DNA of 64,000 nt from contig OY970824.1 in NCBI GenBank assembly GCA_963853835.1, forward strand, positions 40,556,727-40,620,726. The letters are read 5' to 3'. The position numbers and the translations under genes are program-made. A model generated the notes under the pieces. That model searched no databases. It saw nothing but the letters and a program-made list of their open reading frames with translations, and had not been told where the DNA came from. Position 1 is the stretch's first letter; each line of letters opens with the position of its first letter. The DNA is from Calendula officinalis. Its lineage: Eukaryota; Streptophyta; Magnoliopsida; Asterales; Asteraceae. Below, one piece after another: positions 1 through 12,131 of the stretch.

Positions 1-495
1 CGAGGTTGAAATTCGGGTCGAGGTCAGAGTTCGGGCCGAGGTTGAATTTCGGGCCGAGGTTGAAGTTCGGGCCGAAAATGAAGTTTGGGCCGGGAACAAT
101 GAAGAGTTCGGGCTGAACTTGTTCTTGGCAGTGACGAATGAACCAGCTATTTTGGTTACTCGTGGGCGTGAAACGGACACCCGAGCTGAAAGTTATGAAT
201 GTTTTAGTATAGCACCTATTGTCACACAATCTTGGATAGTGAAGAGTTCGGGCCGCAGAGGGATGTTCGGGCCGAAGTGGTGTTCGGGCCGAAGTGGGAT
301 GTTCGGGCCGAAGTGGTGTTCGGGCCGAAGTGGTGTTCGGGCCGAAGTGGTGTTCGGGCCGAAGTTCGGTGTTCGGGCCGAGGATGATGTTCGGGCCGAG
401 GTTGAAGTTCGGGCCGAGGTCGGAGTTCGGACCGAGGTGGAAGTTCGGGCCGAGGTTGAAGTTCGGGCCGAAAATGAAGTTCGGGCCGGGAACAG

Positions 496-653
496 TGAAG
501 AGTTCGGGCCGAACTTGTTCTTGGCAGTGACGAACGAACCAGCAATTTTGGTTAGTCGTGGGCGTGAAACGGACACCCGAGCTGAAAGTTATGAATGTTT
601 TAGTATAGCGTCTTTTGTCACACAATCTTGGATATTGAAGAGTTCGGGCCGAA
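496..653 (+). repeat. Representative satellite core with flanking 18-bp direct repeats
   Basis: The non-subrepeat core occupies 514-635 (122 bp). The 18-mer TGAAGAGTTCGGGCCGAA lies immediately on both sides, at 496-513 and 636-653. The core carries conserved blocks such as CTTGGCAGTGACGAACGAA, GTGGGCGTGAAACGGACAC and AAAGTTATGAATGTTTTAG. The bracket recurs in most monomers, with point variants. It makes the 140-bp core-plus-one-copy unit a natural substrate for deletion by direct-repeat recombination, and one such deletion is visible near 7700. Confidence 0.9.
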
Positions 654-2272
654 GAAGGATGTTCGGGCCGAAGTGGAGTTCGGGCTGAAGTGGGATGTTC
701 GGGCCGAAGTAGTGGTCGGGCCGAAGTTCGGTGTTCGGGCCGAGGATGATGTTCCGGCCGAGGTTGAAGTTCGGGCCGAGGTCGGAGTTTGGACCGAGGT
801 TGAAGTTCGGGCCGAGGTTGAAGTTCGGGCCGAAAATGAAGTTCGGGCCGGGAACAGTGAAGAGTTCGGGCCGAACTTGTTTTTGGCAGTGACGAACGAA
901 CCAGCTATTTTGGTTACTCGTGGGCGTGAAACGGACGCCCGAGCTGAAAGTTATGAATGTTTTAGTATAGCACCTTTTGTCACACAATCTTGGATATTGA
1001 AGAGTTCGGGCCGAAGAGGGATGTTCGGGCCGATGTGGTGATCGGGCCGAAGAGGGATGTTCGGGCCGAAGTGGTGATCGGGCCGAAGTGGGATGTTCGG
1101 GCCGAAGTGGTGTTCGGGCCGAAGTGGTGTTCGGGCCGAAGTGGTGTTCGGGCCAAAGTTCGGTGTTCGGGCCGAGGATGATGTTCGGGCCGAGGTTGAA
1201 GTTCGGGCCGAGGTCGGACTTCGGGCCGAGGTTGAAGTTCGGGCCGAAAATGAAGTTCAGGCCGGGAACAATGAAGAGTTCAGACCGAACTTGTTCTTGG
1301 CAGTGACGAACGAACCAGCTATTTTGGTTACTCGTGGGCGTGAAACGGACACCCGAGCTGAAAGTTATGACTGTTTTAGTATAGCACCTTTTGTCACATA
1401 ATCTTGGATATTGAAGAGTTCGGGCCGAAGAGGGATGTTCGAGCCGAAGTGGTGTTCGGGCCGAAGTGGGTGTTCGGGCCGAAGTGGTGTTCGGGCCGAA
1501 GTGGTATTCGGGCCGAAGTTCGGTGTTCGGGCCGAGGATGATGTTCGGGCGAGGTTGAAGTTCGGGCCGAGGTCGGAGTTCGGGCCGAGATTGAAGTTCG
1601 GGCCGAAAATGAAGTTCGGGCCGGGAACAGTGAAGAGTTCGGGCCGAACTTGTTCTTGGCAGTGACGAACGAACCAGCTATTTTAGTTTCTCGTGGGCGT
1701 GAAACGGACACCCGAGCTGAAAGTTATGAATGTTTTAGTATAGCACCTATTGTCACACAATCTTGGATATTGAAGAGTTCGGGCCGAAGAGAGATGTTCG
1801 GGCCGAAGTGGTGTTTGGGCCGAAGTGGGATGTTCGGGCCGAAGTGGTGTTCGGGCCGAAGTGGTGTTCGGGCCGAAGTTCGGTGTTCGGGCCGAAGTTC
1901 GGTGTTCGGGCCGAGGATGATGTTCGGGCCGAGGATGAAGTTCGGGTCGAGGTCGGAGTTCGGGCCGAGGTTGAAGTTCGGGCCGAAAATGAAGTTCGGG
2001 TCGGGAATAGTGAAGAGTTCGGGCCGAACTTGTTCTTGGCAGTGACTAACGAACAGCTATTTTGGTTACTCGTGGGCGTGAAACGAACACCCGAGCTGAA
2101 AGTTATGAATGTTTTAGTATAGCACCTTTTGTCACACAATCTTGGATATTGAAGAGTTCGGGCCGAAGAGCGATGTTCGGGCCGAAGTGGTGTTCGGGCC
2201 AAAGTGGGATGTTCGGGCCGAAGTTTTGTTCGGGCCGAAATTCGGTGTTCGGGCCATGGATGATGTTCGGGC

Positions 2273-3635
2273 CGAGGTTGAAGTTCGGGTCGAGGTCAGA
2301 TTTCGGGCCGAGGTTGAATTTCGGGCCGAGGTTGAAGTTCGGGCCGAAAATGAAGTTCGGGCCGGGAACAATGAAGAGTTCGGGCTGAACTTGTTCTTGG
2401 CAGTGACGAATGAACCAGCTATTTTGGTTACTCGTGGGCGTGAAACGGACACACGAGCTGAAAGTTATGAATGTTTTAGTATAGCACCTATTGTCACACA
2501 ATCTTGGATAGTGAAGAGTTCGGGCCGAAGAGGGATGTTCGGGCCGAAGTGGTGTTCGGGCCGAAGTGGGATGTTCGGGCCGAAGTGGTGTTCGGGCCGA
2601 AGTGGTGTTTGGGCCGAAGTGGTGTTCGGGCCGAAGTTCGGTGTTCGGGCCGAGGATGATGTTCGGGCCGAGGTTGAAGTTCGGGCCGAGGTCGGAGTTC
2701 GGGCCGAGGTGGAAGTTCGGGCCGAAAATGAAGTTCGGGCCGGGAACAGTGAAGAGTTCGGGCCGAACTTGTTCTTGGCAGTGACGAACGAACCAGCAAT
2801 TTTGGTTAGTCGTGGGCGTGAAACGGACACCCGAGCTGAAAGTTATGAATGTTTTAGTATAGCGTCTTTTGTCACACAATCTTGGATATTGAAGAGTTCG
2901 GGCCGAAGAAGGATGTTCGGGCCGAAGTGGTGTTCGGGCCGAAGTGGGATGTTCGGGCCGAAGTAGTGGTCGGGCCGAAGTTCGGTGTTCGGGCCGAGGA
3001 TGATGTTCCGGCCGAGGTTGAAGTTCGGGCCGAGGTCGGAGTTTGGACCGAGGTTGAAGTTCGGGCCGAGGTTGACGTTCGGGCCGAAAATGAAGTTCGG
3101 GCCGGGAACAGTGAAGAGTTCGGGCCGAACTTGTTTTTGGCAGTGACGAACGAACCAGCTATTTTGGTTACTCGTGGGCGTGAAACGGACGCCCGAGCTG
3201 AAAGTTATGAATGTTTTAGTATATCACCTTTTGTCACACAATCTTGGATATTGAAGAGTTCGGGCCGAAGAGGGATGTTCGGGCCGAAGTGGTGATCGGG
3301 CCGAAGTGGGATGTTCGGGCCGAAGTAGTGTTCGGGCCGAAGTGGTGTTCGGGCCGAAGTTCGGTGTTCGGGCCGAGGATGATGTTCGGGCCGAGGTTGA
3401 AGTTCGGGCCGAGGTCGGACTTCGGGCCGAGGTTGAAGTTCGGGCCGAAAATGAAGTTCAGGCCGGGAACAATGAAGAGTTCGGACCGAACTTGTTCTTG
3501 GCAGTGACGAACGAACCAGCTATTTTGGTTACTCGTGGGCGTGAAACGGACACCCGAGCTGAAAGTTATGACTGTTTTAGTATAGCACCTTTTGTCACAT
3601 AATCTTGGATATTGAAGAGTTCGGGCCGAAGAGGG
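2273..3635 (+). repeat. Segmental duplicate of 1-1434 inside arm A
   Basis: This run of about four monomers repeats the first about 1.4 kb of the window, including private variants such as CACATAATC in place of CACACAATC, the TTAGTCG core variant and the GATCGGGCC subunit. The offset steps from 2272 to 2254 and then to 2201 bp. The copies therefore differ by losses of whole 17-18 bp units as well as by point changes. The original continues beyond the left edge. The copies diverge after about 1434/3635. Confidence 0.8.
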
Positions 3636-4560
3636 ATATTCGGGCCGAAGTGGTGTTCGGGCCGAAGTGGGATGTACGGGCCGAAGTGGTGTTCGGGCCA
3701 AAGTGGTGTTCGGGCCGAAGTTCGGTGTTCGGGCCGAGGACGATGTTCGGGCCGAGGTTGAAGTTCGGGCCGAGGTCGGAGTTCGGGCCGAGGTTGAAGT
3801 TCGGGCCGAGGTTGAAGTTCGGGCCGAAAATGAAGTTCGGGCCGGGAACAGTGAAGAGTTCGGGCCGAACTTGTTCTTGGCAGTGACGAACGAACTAGCT
3901 ATTTTGGTTACTCGTGGGCGTGAAACGGACACCCGAGCTGAAAGTTATGAATGTTTTAGTATAGCACCTATTGTCACACAATCTTGGATATTGAAGAGTT
4001 CGGGCCGAAGAGGGATGCTCGGGCCGAAGTGGTGTTCGGGCCGAAGTGGTGTTCGGGCCGAAGTGGTGTTCGGGCCGAAGTTCGGTGTTCGGGCCGAGGA
4101 TGATGTTCAGGCCGAGGTTGAAGTTCGGGCCGAGGTCGGAGTTCGGACCGAGGTTGAAGTTCGGGCCGAAAATGAAGTTCGGGCCGAAAATGAAGTTCGG
4201 GCCGGGAATAGTGAAGAGTTCGGGCCGAACTTGTTCTTGGCAGTGACTAATGAACCAGCTATTTTGGTCACTCGTGGGCGTGAAACGGACACCCGAGCTG
4301 AAAGTTATGAATGTTTTAGTATAGCACCTTTTGTCACACAATCTCGGATATTGAAGAGTTTGGGCCGAAGAGGGATGTTCGGGCCGAAGTGGTGTTCGGG
4401 CCGAAGTGGGATGTTCGGGCCGAAGTGGTGTTCGGGCCGAAGTGGTGTTCGGGCCGAAGTTCGGTGTTCGGGCCGAGGATGATGTTCGGGGCGAGGTTGA
4501 AGTTCGGGCCGAGGTCGGAGTTCGGGCCGAGGTTGAAGTTCGGGCCGAGGTTGAAGTTCG

Positions 4561-4620
4561 GGCCGGGAACAGTGAAGAGTTCGGGCCGAAAATGAAGTTC
4601 GGCAGTGACGAACGCACCAA
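4561..4620 (+). repeat. Aberrant core junction: core missing its first bases
   Basis: After the GGGAACAGTGAAGA unit, the expected CTTGTTCTTGGCAG is replaced by AAATGAAGTTCGGCAG. An extra partial AAAATGAA subunit is fused directly into the core, which has lost about nine 5' bases. The breakpoint lies in the shared GTTC..GG sequence of subrepeat and core, which suggests microhomology-mediated exchange. Confidence 0.75.
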
Positions 4621-5789
4621 CTATTTTGGTTACTCGTGGGCGTGAAACGGACACCCGAGCTGAAAATTATGAATGTTTTATTATAGCACCTTTTGTCATA
4701 CAATCTTGGATATTGAAGAGTTCGGGCCGAAGAGGGATGTTCGGGCCGAAGTGGTGTTCGGGCCTAAGTTGGATGTTCGGGCCGAAGTAGTGTTCGGGCC
4801 GAAGTGGTGTTCGGGCCGAAGTTCGGTGTTCGGGCCGAGGATGATGTTCGGGTCGAGGTTGAAGTTCGGGCCGAGGTCGGAGTTCGGGCCGAGGTTGAAG
4901 TTCAGGTCGAGGTTGAAGTTCGGGCCGAAAATGTAGTTCGGGCCGGGAACAGTGAAGAGTTCTGGCCGAACTTGTTCTTGGCAGTGACGAACGAACAAAC
5001 TATTTTGGTTACTCGTGGGCGTGAAACAGACACCCGAGCAGAAAGTTATGAAGTTTTAGTATAGCACCTTTTGTCACACAATCTTGGATATTGAAGAGTT
5101 CGGGCCGAAGTGGGATGTTCGGGCCGAAGTGGGATGTTCGGGCCGAAGTGGTGTTCGGGCCGAAGTTCGGTGTTCGGGCCGAGGATGATGTTCGGGCCGA
5201 GGTTGAAGTTCGGGCCGAGGTCGGAGTTCGGGCCGAGGTTGAAGTTCGGGCCGAGGTTGAAGTTCGGGCCGAAAATGAAGTTCGGGCCGGGAACAGTGAA
5301 GAGTTCGGGCCGAACTTGTTCTTGGCAGTGACGAACGAACCATCTATTTTGGTTACTCGTGGGCATGAAACGGACACCCGAGCTGAAAGTTATGAATGTT
5401 TTAGTATAGCACCTTTTGTCACACAATCTTGGATATTGAAGAGTTCGGCCCGAAGAGGGATGTTCGGGCCGAAGTGGTGTTCGGGCCGAAGTGGGATGTT
5501 CGGGCCGAATTGGTGTTCGGGCCGAAGTGGTGTTCGGGCCGAAGTTCGGTGTTCAGGCCGAGGATGATGTTCGGGCCGAGGTTGAAGTTCGGGCCGAGGT
5601 CGGTGTTCGGGCCGAGGTTGAAGTTCGGGCCGAAAATGAAGTTCGGGCCGGGAACAGTGAAGAGTTCGGGCCGAACTTGTTCTTGGCAGTGACGAACGAA
5701 CCAGCTATTTTGGTTACTCGTGGGCGTGAAACGGACATTCGAGCTGAAAGTTATGAATGTTTTAGTATAGCACCTTTTGTCCCACAATC

Positions 5790-6078
5790 TTGGATATTGA
5801 AGAGTTCGAGCCGAAGAGGGATGTTCGGGCGGAAGTGGTGTTCGGGCCGAGGTTGAAGTTCGGGCCGAGGTCGGAGTTCGGGCCGAGGTTGAAGTTCGGG
5901 CCGAGGTTGAAGTTCAGGCCGAAAATGAAGTTCGGGCCGGGAACAGTGAAGAGTTCAGGCCGAACTTGTTCTTGGCAGTGACGAACGAACCATCTATTTG
6001 GGTTACTCGTGGGCGTGAAACGGACACCCGAGCAGAAAGTTATGAATGTTTTAGTATAGCACCTTTTGTCACACAATC
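5790..6078 (+). repeat. Shortened monomer (289 bp)
   Basis: Core-to-core spacing is only 289 bp. After two AAGAGGGAT/AAGTGGT-type units the tract jumps straight to GAGGTTGAA units, so the AAGTGGGAT, AAGTTCGGT and GAGGATGAT units are missing. The core is intact. This looks like a whole-unit deletion between related subrepeats. Confidence 0.75.
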
Positions 6079-7449
6079 TTGGATATTGAAGAGTTCGGGC
6101 CGAAGAGGGATGTTCGGGGCGAAGTGGTGTTCGGGGCGAAGTGGTGTTCGGTCCGAAGTTCGGTGTTCAGGCCGAGGATGATGTTCGGGCCGAGGTTGAA
6201 GTTCGGGCCGAGGTCGGTGTTCGGGCCGAGGTTGAAGTTCGGGCCGAAAATGAAGTTCGGGCCGGGAACAGTGAAGAGTTCGGGCCGAACTTGTTCTTGG
6301 CAGTGACGAACGAACCAGCTATTTTGGTTACTCGTGGGCGTGAAACGGACACCCGAGCTGAAAGTTATGAATATTTTAGTGTGGCACCTTTTGTCAAACA
6401 ATCTTGGATATTGAAGAGTTCGGGCCGAAGAGGGATGTTCGGGCCGAAGTGGTGTTCGTGCCGAAGTGGGATGTTCGGGCTGAAGTGGTGTTCGTGCCTA
6501 AGTGGTGTTCGGGCCGAAGTTCGTGTTCGGGCCAAGGATGATGTTCGGGCCGAGGTTGAAGTTCGGGCCGAGGTCGGAGTTCGGGCCGAGGTTGAAGTTT
6601 GGGCCGAGGTTGAAGTTCGGGCCGAAAATGAAGTTCGGGCCGGGAACAGTGAAGAGTTCGGGCCGAACTTGTTCTTGGCAGTGACGAACGAACCATCTAT
6701 TTTGGTTACTCGTGGGCGTGAAACGGACACTCGAGCTGAAAGTTATGAATGTTTTAGTATAGCACCTTTTGTCACACAATCTTGGATATTGAAGAGTTCG
6801 GGCCGAAGAGGGATGTTCGGGCCGAAGTGGAGTTCGGGCCGAAGTTCGGTGTTCGGGCCGAGGATGATGTTCGGGCCGAGGTTGAAGTTCGGGCCGAGGT
6901 CGGAGTTCGGGCCGAGGTTGAAGTTCGGGCCGAGGTTGAAATTCGGGCCGGGAATAGTGAAGAGTTCAGGCCGAATTATTCTTGGCAGTGACGAACGAAC
7001 CAACTATTTTGGTTACTCGTGGGCGTGAAACGGACACCCGAGCTGAAAGTTATGAATGTTTTAGTATAACACCTTTTGTCACATAATCTTGGATATTGAA
7101 GAGTTCGGGCCGAAGAGGGATGTTCGGGCCGAAGTGGTGTTCGGGCCGAAGTTGGATGTTCGGGCCGAAGTTGCGTTCGGGCCGAAGTGGTGTTCGGGCG
7201 GAAGTTCGGTGTTCGGGCCGAGGATGATGTTCGGGTCGAGGTTGAAGTTCGGGCCGAGGTCGGAGTTCGGGCCGAGGTTTAAGTTCGGGCCGAAAATGAA
7301 GTTCAGTCCGGGAACAGTGAAGAGTTCGGGCCGAACTTGTTCTTGGCAGTGACGAACGAACAAACTATTTTGGTTACTCGTGGGCGTGAAACGGACAACC
7401 GAGCAGAAAGTTATGAATGTTTTAGTATAGCACATTTTGTCACACAATC

Positions 7450-8032
7450 TTGGATATTGAAGAGTTCGGGCCGAAGAGGGATGTTCGGGCCGAAGTGGTG
7501 TTCGGGCCGAAGTGGGATGTTCGGGCCGAAGTGGTGTTTGGGCCGAAGTGGTGTTCGGGCCGAAGTTCGGTGTTCGGGCCGAGGATGATGTTCGGGCCGA
7601 GGATGATGTTCGGGCCGAGGTTGAAGTTCGGGCCGAGGTCGGAGTTCGGGCCGAGGTTGAAGTTCGGGCCGAGGTTGAAGTTCGGGCCGGGAACAGTGAA
7701 GAGTTCGGGCCGAAGAGGGATGTTCGGGCCGAAGTGGTGTTCGGGCCGAAGTGGGATGTTCGGGCCGAAGTGGTGTTTGGGCCGAAGTTCGGTGTTCAGG
7801 CCGAGGATGATGTTCGGGCCGAGGTTGAAGTTCGGGCCGAGGTCGGTGTTTGGGCCGGGGTTGAATTTCGGTCCGAAAATGAAGTTCGGGCCGAGAACAG
7901 TGAAGAGTTCCGGCCGAACTGGTTCTTGGCAGTGACGAACGAACCAGCTATTCTGGTTACTCGTGGGCGTGAAACGGACACCCGAGCTGAAAGTTATGAA
8001 TGTTTTAGTATAACACCTTTTGTCACACAATC
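7450..8032 (+). repeat. Fused double monomer lacking one core (583 bp)
   Basis: Two complete subrepeat tracts are joined with no core between them. At 7697-7714 there is a single TGAAGAGTTCGGGCCGAA. Its left context (GGAACAG) is the end of a tract and its right context (GAGGGATG) is the start of the next tract. This is the exact product expected if recombination between the two 18-bp direct repeats removed the 122-bp core plus one repeat copy (140 bp). Confidence 0.9.
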
Positions 8033-10992
8033 TTGGATATTGAAGAGTTCGGGCCGAAGAGGGATGTTCGGGCCGAAGTGGTGTTCGGGCCGAAGTTGGA
8101 TGTTCGGGCCGAAGTTGCGTTCGGGTCGAAGTGGTGTTCGGGCCGAAGTTCGGTGTTCGGGCCGAGGATGATGTTCGGGTCGAGGTTGAAGTTCGGGCCG
8201 AGGTCGAAGTTCGGGCCGAGGTTGAAGTTCGGGCCGAAAATGAAGTTCGGGCCGGAAACAGTGAAGAGTTCGGGCCGAACTTGTTCTTGGCAGTGACGAA
8301 CGAACAAACTATTTTGGTTACTCGTGGGCGTGAAACGGACACCCGAGCAGAAAGTTATGAATGTTTTAGTATAGCACCTTCTGTCACACAATCTTGGATA
8401 TTGAAGAGTTCGGGCCGAAGAGGGATGTTCGGGCCGAAGTGGGATGTTCGGGCCGAAGTGGTGTTTGGGCCGAAGTGGTGTTGGGGCCGAAGTTCGGTGT
8501 TCGGGCCGAGGATGATGTTCGGGCCGAGGTTGAAGTTCGGGCCGAGGTCGGAGTTCGGGCCGAGGTTGAAGTTCGGGCCGAGGTTGAAGTTCTGGCCGAA
8601 AATGAAATTCGGGCCGGGAACAGTGAAGAGTTCGGGCCGAACTTGTTCTTGGTAGTGACGAACGAACCAGCTATTTTGGTTACTCGTGGGCGTGAAACGG
8701 TCACCCGAGCTGAAAGTTATGAATGTTTTAGTATAGCACCTTTTGTCACACAATCTTGGATATCGAAAAGTTCGGTCCGAAGAGGGATCTTCGGGCCGAA
8801 GTGGTGTTCGGGCCGAAGTGGGATGTTCGGGCCGAAGTGGTGTTCGGGCCGAAGTGGGATGTTCGGGCCTAAGTGGTGTTCGGGCCGAAGTGGTGTTCGG
8901 GCTGAAGTTCGGTGTTCGGGCCGAGGATGATGTTCGGGCCGAGGTTGAAGTTCGGGCCGAGGTCGGAGTTCAGGCCGAGGTTGAAGTTCGGGCCGAAGTT
9001 GAAGTTCGGACCGAAAATGAAGTTCGGACCGGGAACAGTGAAGAGTTCGGGCCGAACTTGTTCTTGGCAGTGACGAAAGAATCAGCTATTTTGGTTACTC
9101 GTGGGCGTGAAACGGACACCCGAGCTGAAAGTTATGAATGTTTTAGTATAGTACCTTTTGTCACACAATCTTGGATATTGAAGCGTTCGGGCCGAAGAGG
9201 GATGTTCGGGCCGAAGAGGGATGTTCGGGCCGAAGTGGATTTCGGGCCGAAGTGGGATGTTCGGGCCGAAGTGGTGTTCGGGCCGAAGTGGTGTTCGGGC
9301 CGAAGTTCGGTGTTCGGCCCGACGTTGAAGTTCGGGCCGAGGTTGGAGTTCGGGCCGAGGTTGAAGTTCGGGCCGAAAACGAAGTTCGGACCGGGAACAG
9401 TGAAGAGTTCGGGCCGAACTTGTTCTTGGCAGTGACGAACGAACCAGCTATTTTGGTTACTCGTGGGCGTAAACCGAACACCCGAGCTGAAAGTTATGAA
9501 TGTTTTAGTATAACACCTTTTGTCACACAATCTTGGATATTGAAGAGTTCGGGCCGAAGAGGGATGTTCGGGCCGAAGAGGGATATTCGGGCCGAAGTGG
9601 TGTTCGGGCCGAAGTGGTGTTCGGGCCGAAGTGGGATGTTCGGGCCGAAGTGGTGCTCGGGCCGAAGTGGTGTTCGGGCCGAAGTTCGGTGTTCGGGCCG
9701 AGGTTGAAGTTCGGGCCGAGGTCGGAGTTCGGGTCGCGGTTGAAGTTCGGGCCGAAAATGAAGTTCGGGCTGGGAACATTTAAGAGTTCGGGCCGAACTT
9801 GTTCTTGGCAGTGACGAACGAACCAACTATTTTGGTTACTCGTGGGCGTGAAATGGACACCCGAGCTGAAAGTTATGAATGCTTTAGTATAGCACCTTTT
9901 GTCACGCAATCTTGGATATTGAAGAGTTCGGGCCGAAGAGGGATGTTCGAGCCGAAGTGGTGTTCGGGCCGAAGTGGATGTTCGGGCCGAAGTGGTGTTC
10001 GGGCCGAAGTGGTATTCGGGCCGATGTTCGGTGTTCGGGCCGAGGATGATGTCGGGCGAGGTTGAAGTTCGGGCCGAGGTCGGAGTTCGGGCCGAGATTG
10101 AAGTTCGGGCCGAAAATGAAGTTCGTGCCGGGAACAGTGAAGAGTTCAGGCCGAACTTGTTCTTGGCAGTGACGAACGAACTAGCTATTTTAGTTACTCG
10201 TGGGCGTGAAACGGACACCCGAGCTGAAAGTTATGAATGTTTTAGTATAGCACCTATTGTCACACAATCTTGGATATTGAAGAGTTCGGGCCGAAGAGGG
10301 ATGTTCGGGCCGAAGTGGTGTTCGGGCCGAAGTGGGATGTTCGGGCCGAAGTGGTGTTCGGGCCGAAGTTCGGTGTTCGGGCCGAGGATGATGTTCGGGC
10401 AGAGGTTGAAGTTCGGGTCGAGGTCGGAGTTCGGGCCGAGGTTGAAGTTCGGGCCAAAAATGAACTTCGGGCGGGGAATAGTGAAGAGTTCGGACCGAAC
10501 TTGTTTTTGGCAGTGACTAACGAACCAGCTATTTTGGTTACTCGTGGGCGTGAAACGAACACCCGAGCTGAAAGTTATGAATGTTTTAGTATAGCACCTT
10601 TTGTCACACAATCTTGGATATTCAAGAGTTCGGGCCGAAGAGGGATGTTCAGGCCGAAGTGGTGTTCGGGCCGAAGTGGGATGTTCGGGCCGAAGTGGTG
10701 TTCGGGCCGAAGTGGTGTTCGGGCCGAAGTTCGGTGTTCGGGCCGAGGATGATGTTCGGGCCGAGGTTGAAGTTCGGGTCGAGGTCGGAGTTTGGGTCGA
10801 GGTTGAATTTCGGGCCGAGGTTGAAGTTCGGGCCGAAAATGAAGTTCGGGCCGGGAACAGTGAAGAGTTCGGGCTGAACTTGTTCTTGGCAGTGACGAAT
10901 GAACCAGCTATTTTGGTTACTTGTGGGCGTGAAACGGACACCCGAGCTGAAAGTTATGAATGTTTTAGTATAGCACCTATTATCACACAATC

Positions 10993-11752
10993 TTGGATAT
11001 TGAAGAGTTCGGGCCGAAGAGGGATGTTCGGGCCGAAGTGGTGTTCGGGCCGAAGTGGGATGTTCGGGCCGAAGTGGTGTTCGGGCCGAAGTGGGATGTT
11101 CGGGCCGAAGTGGTGTTCGGGCCGAAGTTCGGTGTTCGGGCCGAGGATGATGTTCGGGCAGAGGTTGAAGTTCGGGTCGAGGTCGGAGTTCGGGCCGAGG
11201 TTGAAGTTCGGGCCAAAAATGAACTTCGGGCGGGGAATAGTGAAGAGTTCGGGCCGAACTTGTTTTTGGCAGTGACTAACGAACCAGCTATTTTGGTTAC
11301 TCGTGGACGTGAAACGAACACCCGAGCTGAAAGTTATGAATGTTTTAGTATAGCACCTTTTGTCACACAATCTTGGATATTGAAGAGTTCGGGCCGAAGA
11401 GGGATGTTCGGGCCGAAGTGGTGTTCGGGCCGAAGTGGGATGTTCGGGCCGAAGTGGTGTTCGGGCCGAAGTGGGATGTTCGGGCCGAAGTGGTGTTCGG
11501 GCCGAAGTTCGGTGTTCGGGCCGAGGATGATGTTCGGGCAGAGGTTGAAGTTCGGGTCGAGGTCGGAGTTCGGGCCGAGGTTGAAGTTCGGGCCAAAAAT
11601 GAACTTCGGGCGGGGAATAGTGAAGAGTTCGGGCCGAACTTGTTTTTGGCAGTGACTAACGAACCAGCTATTTTGGTTACTCGTGGACGTGAAACGAACA
11701 CCCGAGCTGAAAGTTATGAATGTTTTAGTATAGCACCTTTTGTCACACAATC
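10993..11752 (+). repeat. Two apparently identical 380-bp monomers in tandem
   Basis: Monomers 10993-11372 and 11373-11752 match base for base as far as I can read. They share the private variants GGGCAGAGG, GGGCCAAAAATGAAC, GGGCGGGGAATAG, TTGTTTTTGGC, GTGACTAACG and CGTGGACGTG. This indicates a very recent single-monomer duplication or conversion. The same private haplotype recurs once each near 10390, 12640 and 13760. Confidence 0.85.
11007..11246 (+). repeat. Representative subrepeat tract (13 units of 17-23 bp)
   Basis: The unit lengths in order are 19, 17, 19, 17, 19, 17, 19, 18, 18, 18, 18, 18 and 23 bp. Units in the first half end AAGTGGT (17 bp) or AAGTGGGAT (19 bp) in alternation. 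They are followed by one AAGTTCGGT unit, one GAGGATGAT unit, three GAGGTTGAA/GAGGTCGGA units, one AAAATGAA unit and a closing GGGAAYAGTGAAGA unit that leads into the core. This order is conserved across the array, so the tract is itself homogenised rather than a random minisatellite. Copy-number changes occur in whole units. Confidence 0.9.
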
Positions 11753-12131
11753 TTGGATATTGAAGAGTTCGGGCCGAAGAGGGATGTTCAGGCCGAAGTG
11801 GTGTTCGGGCCGAAGTGGGATGTTCGGGCCGAAGTGGTGTTCGGGCCGAAGTGGTGTTCGGGCCGAAGTTCGGTGTTCGGGCCGAGGATGATGTTCGGGC
11901 CGAGGTTGAAGTTCGGGTCGAGGTCGGAGTTTGGGTCGAGGTTGAATTTCGGGCCGAGGTTGAAGTTCGGGCCGAATATGAAGTTCGGGCCGGTAACAGT
12001 GAAGAGTTCGGGCTGAACTAGTTCTTGGCAGTGACGAATGAACCAGCTATTTTGGTTACTTGTGGGCGTGAAACGGACACCCGAGCTGAAAGTTATGAAT
12101 GTTTTAGTATAGCACCTATTGTCACACAATC

